This document shows positions 7,401 to 11,670 of a stretch of 11,670 bases of DNA, one piece after another; position 1 is the first letter of the stretch, and every line of letters begins with the position of its first letter. The stretch is taken from assembly GCA_003990745.1 (NCBI GenBank), contig RBNI01006155.1, positions 1 through 11,670 of the forward strand, read 5' to 3'. Source of the stretch: Jimgerdemannia flammicorona (taxonomy: Eukaryota > Mucoromycota > Endogonomycetes > Endogonales > Endogonaceae). A program made the position numbers and the translations under genes. The notes beneath the pieces were generated by a model, which was not told the DNA's origin, ran no database searches, and saw nothing but the letters and a program-made list of their open reading frames with translations.

Positions 7401-8462
7401 ATGAAGACCATGTTATTTAAGGAACCATACTCTGCCTCAGGGATCAGCACCAAAGAACCAAGTACCCATCACACAATGCCTCCCATTCGCCGATCCAACC
7501 AGACCTCCCACCGCTCTACCCCTTTGCCTGGCCCAAAGACCCTGATCTTTGAAGCTATCAAGAAGGCCATCTGGCACTCAGATACATCTGAACACTTGAA
7601 CTTCTATACCAAGGACTTTGGACACTTCATTAACTACTGGTATATAATGACCCAGCAGCTCAAAGACACTACTGAACGAATGACCCTCTGGCATGACTAC
7701 GAAATCGGACACCGCCTTTGCAATGAGACTCAAGAAGATGACTGGGAAGGCCTCATTACCAAATTGATAACTACTAGCCGGCTAATCAAGAGAGCCCTCC
7801 GTGTCCACCAAATCTTCTGCCATATTCCCTGGACCATAGCACACTTGCAAGGAGTAATGGCTGGCAGCCTCTCCCACCTTTCAACTGAAGATGCTGACTG
7901 GATAGAATCTGAAGTAGCCAACTTTACTGGCAGCAACCGCATCGCTGTAGGAAGCCAACAAACCGAACCCACTCAGCCAGGTTTCTACACTACCCCACTT
8001 CGAGACAACCATCAAGGTCACCTAATGAGTCTTATGGAGATATTTGAAGGTCCACCTATTACCATAGAAGCACCCGTTGGAGTTACCCCAACCACCCACC
8101 ACCCTGTTAGCCACAATTCACATCTTATCATTTGGGAACCGAATCAAGAAGAAGCTCAAGAAGTCCCTGTCTTTGAAGAGGAAGCCCAAGAACTCCAAGA
8201 CCCTGCCCCTGAAGAAACCCCCTCTGACACTGAAACTGACGAGTTTTCAGAAGAAGAAGAGGAGCAACAGAGAGTCTACCAGTCCTCTGTCCACATCCAA
8301 GCTGTTCAAGGATTGGAGAATGTTGTTGAAGATGACTGGCCACTTTTCTACCCCCTCACCTCTTGGCCGGCGCTTCCCCCTTTTGAGGAGAGGTATGATG
8401 AAGAAGAAATCTTAACCCAGCAAGATTTGCCTGCTGTAGACGAAGGGTACTATTTCCTCTAG
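7401..8462 (+). CDS. 353-residue ORF of unknown function within LTR U3
   Basis: An uninterrupted ATG-to-TAG frame lies wholly inside the U3 part of the LTR. I do not recognise the protein. Residues 1-50 are basic and Ser/Thr/Pro-rich, with a second possible start at Met26 (7476, MPPIRRSNQTSHRS). Residues 50-200 look globular and mostly helical, rich in Trp, His and Leu, with EDDW at 112-115 and AHLQGV from 147. Residues 245-295 are strongly acidic (runs such as EEEEEQQ), and the tail at 310-353 is aromatic and acidic. No signal peptide, membrane segment, zinc knuckle or retroviral enzyme motif is visible. In the 5' LTR it lies upstream of the TATA box. In a 3' LTR it would be the last ORF of the genomic RNA, so expression from there is the natural model. 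It has no in-frame stop although gag of the same element has three. It could be an accessory protein; its role is unknown. Confidence 0.6.
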   Translation: MKTMLFKEPYSASGISTKEPSTHHTMPPIRRSNQTSHRSTPLPGPKTLIFEAIKKAIWHSDTSEHLNFYTKDFGHFINYWYIMTQQLKDTTERMTLWHDYEIGHRLCNETQEDDWEGLITKLITTSRLIKRALRVHQIFCHIPWTIAHLQGVMAGSLSHLSTEDADWIESEVANFTGSNRIAVGSQQTEPTQPGFYTTPLRDNHQGHLMSLMEIFEGPPITIEAPVGVTPTTHHPVSHNSHLIIWEPNQEEAQEVPVFEEEAQELQDPAPEETPSDTETDEFSEEEEEQQRVYQSSVHIQAVQGLENVVEDDWPLFYPLTSWPALPPFEERYDEEEILTQQDLPAVDEGYYFL

Positions 8463-8506
8463 AAAGACCGACCCGTCAGCCATGAGAATTGTGCAGCCTT
8501 CATGTT

Positions 8507-8763
8507 AGCGTTTTGTCAGCAAGTCCAAATCCAGCGTTGCTACCCAGCACAACCATTTCCAGCATTGCTACCCAGCACAACCATTTCCAGCATTGCTACC
8601 CAGCACAACCGTTTTCAGCATTGCTATCCAGTACCTCCGTTTTTAGCGTTTTGTCAGTACAACCGAATCCAGCGTTGTTACCCAGTACAACTGTTTCTGG
8701 CAACAATCATCACTCCTGTCTGCTCATCTGAATCCAGTGTTGCTATCCCCTACAACCTAATCC
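8507..8763. repeat. 28-bp tandem repeat array in U3
   Basis: Units start at 8507 (26 bp), 8533, 8561, 8589, 8617, 8645 (26 bp), 8671 and, after a 37-bp gap, 8736. The unit opens with AGCATTGCTACCCAGCACAA and ends in a pyrimidine-rich CCATTTCC. Units 2 and 3 differ at one base. The array lies between the stop of the LTR ORF and the TATA box, the position where retroelement U3 regions commonly carry repeated enhancer motifs. Two overlapping open frames across the array are consequences of the repeat and are not supported as genes. Confidence 0.85.
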
Positions 8764-8876
8764 ATAGTAAACAATAGCCTGTACCTTGCATCATGCAAGC
8801 CAATAGCATAGCAAAGTTCGCCACAATGTAGTATACCTTAGCCTTAGTCGCACCCCCCCTATAGCGAGCAAACTTG

Positions 8877-8885
8877 TATAAATAA
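8877..8885 (+). promoter_or_regulatory. TATA box of the younger LTR
   Basis: TATAAATAA lies in a block (8861-8914) shared with 7034-7086 of the older element. Transcription would be expected to start about 30 bp downstream, near 8907, which would set the U3/R boundary there. A second TATA-like site, TATATAAA at 9335-9342, has no AATAAA after it and is the weaker candidate. Confidence 0.65.
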
Positions 8886-8902
8886 CCCATATCCTTAGAG
8901 TG

Positions 8903-8908
8903 AATAAA
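8903..8908 (+). terminator. AATAAA polyadenylation signal of the younger LTR
   Basis: AATAAA begins 26 bp after the start of the TATA box. In the 3' LTR copy it would direct cleavage shortly downstream, implying a short R region and a U5 of roughly 700 bp. Confidence 0.6.
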
Positions 8909-9050
8909 GCCTCAGTCAGTTTGTGTTTAAAAGTAAAAAGGATTACAAAGAAACCACTGCCTCCAAGAGACCGGATAAATTCTGAGAACAAGATAACAAC
9001 CTAGAGCAACAGATCGCTTAGAAGTTTGAGTTAAAGAATTTTCTCTTGCC

Positions 9051-9311
9051 ATGGAAAGAAAATGTTACCCGACTGCCGCCATTCGACCGCCATTCAAGAC
9101 CATGACTGCCATGCATTCAGACTGCCATTCGAGATTCAAGATCCGGAAACCCAAGAATACCCAGCCAAAGGATACTAGACCGCCAAAGACCGACCCGCCA
9201 GCCTACACGAATGACCGCCCAGAACCTTTCAAGTTAACAAGTCAAGATGGACAAGCGAGCCATCAACCTCCGTTTTCCCTGACCTACTGTGCCACGGACC
9301 GCTTTAATTGA
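9051..9311 (+). CDS. Small basic, proline-rich ORF in U5 (86 codons), doubtful
   Basis: An ATG-to-TGA frame lies in the presumed U5, after TATA and AATAAA, and so would be in the 5' leader of the genomic RNA. The product is basic and rich in Pro, Thr and Lys, with no recognised domain. The underlying DNA has short CCGCCATTC repeats (two copies near 9076-9096) and many TGACCGC-type motifs. The frame may be a chance opening in compositionally biased leader sequence, or an upstream ORF. I would not annotate it as a gene without expression evidence. Confidence 0.2.
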   Translation: MERKCYPTAAIRPPFKTMTAMHSDCHSRFKIRKPKNTQPKDTRPPKTDPPAYTNDRPEPFKLTSQDGQASHQPPFSLTYCATDRFN

Positions 9312-9628
9312 CCGCTTATAGCCAAGACCATCGCTATATAAATTCAAGTTTGCCACCAAGTTAATCGCCGCCAGGAAACTTAGCCAGCATAATCGCCACC
9401 CTTATCCACTAAACAATTGAGCCATCAATGTCCTGAGCCAATATTGAACAATCGAAGTCCTGCTATTATCAATTACCGCATGAACCGAACGACCTGTCAT
9501 GTGACCATTGACCCGCGAACATCACCAATGCCTTCAGTTATACATCGCGCGCTTCACCAAGTGGCACCTTGAGTCATGCCAGAAGAGCATCAGAAGAGAA
9601 CTAGGGATACAAACCCAACGTCACATTT

Positions 9629-9646
9629 TGGAGGCTCCAATGGGAA
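9629..9646 (+). promoter_or_regulatory. Primer-binding site for reverse transcription
   Basis: TGGAGGCTCCAATGGGAA starts three bases after the LTR end. Its reverse complement ends in TCCA, that is, discriminator U plus CCA. It would pair with a tRNA whose acceptor stem begins GGCTCCA, with C61 of the T arm in the right place. The match stops where m1A58 normally ends tRNA priming, giving the usual 18 nt. Some eukaryotic tRNA-Thr genes begin GGCTCC, so threonine is a guess; the host tRNA set would settle it. Confidence 0.7.
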
Positions 9647-9816
9647 AGTTTTCAAAAGACTTGACCATTCGGCTCAAGAACCCAGCTATCTATAGTAGAG
9701 AACTTAGCAGGACCAAGTCAGCAACCAAACCAGGGGCAGCAACAGCCCTCCTCAGCAGAAAAGAAAGCTCACACCCTTGTCAGAACAGTGGCCAGGACCC
9801 TATTCAACACCAGTAG
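9640..9816 (+). other. Short ATG-initiated frame overlapping the PBS and the start of gag
   Basis: ATG at 9640 lies inside the primer-binding site and opens a 58-codon basic frame ending at TAG 9814-9816, one base out of phase with the gag frame. The frame also runs open upstream into the LTR without an ATG. It could be the true N-terminus of Gag separated from the rest by a frameshift, or an incidental uORF. The gag frame itself has no ATG before 10520, which makes the first possibility worth considering. Confidence 0.3.
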
Positions 9817-11670
9817 CCAGAAAACCGAATCAGAAGAAAGAAGTGACCCAGATTACGGTTTGACTTCAAGAGAAAGGAAACGACTCAGAGGACAACCAGA
9901 ACCGCCCCTTCAGGTCCAAGACTTAGGCCAAGAAGAAGAAGAGGATATCCCCGAGGAGTATCAGACCCTTATCCATAGGAAGAACTCAGACAGAAGTAAC
10001 TACATAACTACTGTTGTTACTCAAGTCACCCCACTAGACCGGGTATACTTTGAAACATCAGAAGGAGAAGAGGACTACCATCCATATCAACCAGAGCAAG
10101 ACAATGATTGGGGATCAGACCATCAAAGGGATGAATTCAATCTATACTATTATCCAGACAGTGACATAAACCCACAGCAAGGTAAACAAGACCTCACTAC
10201 TTCACAACAGCAAGGGGCAGACAAACTCTCTATCAGTTATATCAGTCCACTCCCACCATCAGTTGCTCAAACTTCGGCACCCTGGTCACTCACACCTCAC
10301 CACTATCACCAGTCTATCAGAAGATCTCCACCACTACCCAGAACTTCAACCCCAGCATTAATTAGAAGAGCCAGATTATCCTCACCCTCACCAAGACACT
10401 GCCCTCTGCCAGCACCACTAGATCATCAAGTACTAGCATTACTACCTTTCCCATCACCCTGAGGATCTGCCAGAAACCCCACCCCTGAACAATACTCAGA
10501 TAGTAAAGACGAGCCAGACATGAGCTACCTTCAGAAGTTCCATGGTGCAGATAATGAAGATATCGAGGAATTCTTTGGAGAAATCGAAGTTCAAGCAGCC
10601 GCCAAACAATGGGACGCTGCAAGAAAACTCAGAATTGTAGAGTCACTCCTGAGAGGACCAGCTCTACAGAGGTATAATCAAGCCAAGCAAGCCAGAGGAG
10701 GAATCCATACAGGGGAACTGAATGACGGCCTTCAACCTGATAGAAACCATATAGTAAGGTACATGATTCACAAAGTCTGGCTCCATGCCCAGTTCAATGG
10801 ATTTGAGTGCCAACAAGAAGCACAGGAGGCTTTGACCTATATAAGCCAAGCTGCCAATAAAACCCCCAAGAGTTTCTACCATCGGATTCAAGCTCAGATG
10901 ATCAAGGCGAACCTTCAACCAGCAGTTCAACTGGCCCTAGCCTCAACTACCTTCCTCAATGGCTTATACCCAGAACTCTGAAGGCAAGTTATCAGGATGG
11001 GATATCGAAGTATTGAACAGCAAGTTGCAGGAGCACAAGGATGTTGGGAAGCAGATTATAGACCAGTACAACAAGTACAAGGCTATCCTGAGCCAATCCG
11101 AGCTGAAACCCCAAGGACCCGAGGAACAACCATGGAGCAAGAGAATGCCTTCCTCAGAGCTCAGATAGCCAATTACGAGAACAGACCAGCACCTACAAAT
11201 CCAACCCCATTCAGGCAACCACAGCAGCAGCCACCATCAAGAGTTCAAGAAGATCCCATGACGACACTCACCAAGCAAATGAAGGACCTGGCCATTGCAG
11301 TTGCTCAGCTGAACAACTAATGTAGAAGACAACAAAACTACCATCGTAATAACAGACCAGACTACCAGCAACAAAACAACAGAGGTCCTGCCCCCGCACT
11401 ACCAGCTGCAACTACAGTCTCATCAGTGACTAGTTCCTATGGTCCCACCTGCTTCAACTGCGGAAATCAAGGCCACATCCAGAGGAATTGTCCAAGGAAC
11501 CAATCTACCCAGTCCAATGACAGAAACATCAACCTCTTTCAGGTAGATGAAGAGACTCAGGAGATGGAAGAAGAAGAAGCCTGGCTCCATGGTCAAGAAG
11601 ATGACATCTACCCATACTTCGAGGCTTTTTCATCCAAGGTGACATGGGAAGCTGCCCCTGCAGAGACCAG
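9665..11670 (+). pseudogene. gag: Gag polyprotein of the younger element, three in-frame stops, 3' partial
   Basis: Gag forms the particle that packages the element RNA. One frame is open from 9665 to the window end except for TGA at 10460-10462, TGA at 10979-10981 and TAA at 11318-11320. Each is one C-to-T step from CGA or CAA. The N-terminal part (to about 10500) is acidic, Ser/Pro/Gln-rich and probably disordered. 10520-11060 encodes a capsid-like region (YLQKFHGADNEDIEEFFGE, then AAKQWDAARKLRIVESLLRG). 11126-11317 is a Pro/Gln linker with a short helical stretch. A CCHC zinc knuckle (CFNCGNQGHIQRNC, C-x2-C-x4-H-x4-C) lies at 11450-11491, followed by an acidic tail leading toward protease beyond the window. 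No ATG precedes 10520 in frame. An ATA at 9692 could be a mutated start, or the start may lie in the frame of ATG 9640. The knuckle and position make Gag firm; this copy cannot make it intact. Confidence 0.88.
11450..11491 (+). other. CCHC zinc knuckle of Gag
   Basis: Codons for Cys, Cys, His and Cys at 11450, 11459, 11474 and 11489 give the nucleocapsid spacing C-x2-C-x4-H-x4-C. It binds the element RNA in the family and is intact here. Confidence 0.93.

Larger units (their letters stand above)
7269..9625 (+). repeat. 5' LTR of a younger LTR retrotransposon (2357 bp)
   Basis: The right end is GTCACA (9620-9625), three bases before a good primer-binding site. Its reverse complement TGTGAC occurs at 7269-7274, exactly where the CpG-free old DNA gives way to CpG-containing DNA (first CpG at 7298). 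The span holds, in order, a 353-codon ORF, a 28-bp repeat array, TATAAATAA, AATAAA and about 700 bp of probable U5. The upstream bases TATAT (7264-7268) would be one copy of a target duplication, but the other end is outside the window. The left boundary is less certain than the right, because TGTGACA at 7269 could instead be the end of the older LTR. At 2.36 kb this is long for a gypsy LTR but not without parallel. Confidence 0.6.
7269..11670 (+). mobile_element. Younger LTR retrotransposon, 5' part (LTR, PBS, gag)
   Basis: The order 5' LTR, primer-binding site, gag with CCHC knuckle defines the 5' part of an LTR retrotransposon that runs beyond the window. Pol is not seen, so the superfamily is not directly proven. 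A Ty3/gypsy assignment is favoured by the long Gag with a single knuckle and by the core promoter shared with the old gypsy copy next to it. It sits in or directly beside the 3' LTR of the older element. Confidence 0.75.

Noticed and set aside
7730..8343. Reverse-strand and alternate-frame ORFs over the LTR gene
   Set aside because: They are shadows of the 353-codon frame, which is longer and has an ATG start.
8489..8777. Two overlapping ORFs of 80 and 91 codons after the LTR ORF
   Set aside because: They are produced by the 28-bp repeat array; the repeat is not a multiple of three and gives no stable peptide repeat.
9335..9342. TATATAAA as the LTR promoter
   Set aside because: It is not shared with the older LTR and has no AATAAA downstream within the LTR; 8877 is the better candidate.

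Overview
The window looks like transposon-dense nuclear DNA of a eukaryote, most likely a filamentous fungus. The evidence is a decayed hAT DNA transposase, a decayed Ty3/gypsy pol and the 5' part of a second LTR retrotransposon, with no bacterial-style genes, operons or RNA genes. C-to-T decay in CpG and CpA contexts resembles fungal repeat-induced point mutation (RIP) or methylation-driven deamination. The fungal assignment is inference; a plant or other repeat-rich eukaryote is not excluded.

Layout. (1) 1-1062 holds the 3' part of a broken hAT transposase with a clear C-terminal dimerisation region. (2) 1219-4530 is non-coding sequence with a succession of minisatellites (about 85-116 bp, 20 bp, 21 bp, 15/30 bp and 14 bp periods), purine-rich tracts and stretches where I recognise nothing. 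(3) 4614-6382 is a 5'-truncated gypsy pol (end of RT, RNase H, HHCC, integrase core with D,D-35-E spacing, GPY/F-like end). Its stop codon abuts a TGTCACA that probably starts its 3' LTR. That LTR holds a TATA/AATAAA core at 7050-7081 and perhaps a decayed ORF. (4) From about 7269 a younger element begins. I place its 5' LTR at 7269-9625 (2.36 kb, ends TGTGAC...GTCACA), followed by a primer-binding site at 9629-9646 and a long gag frame that runs off the window.

The most interesting object is the younger LTR. Its U3 carries an uninterrupted 353-codon ORF (7401-8462), followed by an array of 28-bp repeats and a TATA/AATAAA core nearly identical to that of the older element. An ORF in U3 would lie, in the genomic transcript, downstream of pol in the 3' LTR, like an accessory gene (compare the position of sag in MMTV). 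The gag of the same element has three in-frame stops, each one C-to-T change from a sense codon, whereas the LTR ORF has none. The older element may carry a diverged relative of this ORF in its own LTR.

Base composition changes sharply at the junction. By eye I find only three CpG dinucleotides in the first 7.29 kb and dozens in the remaining 4.4 kb, so an ancient, mutated transposon graveyard appears to have been invaded by a recent element.
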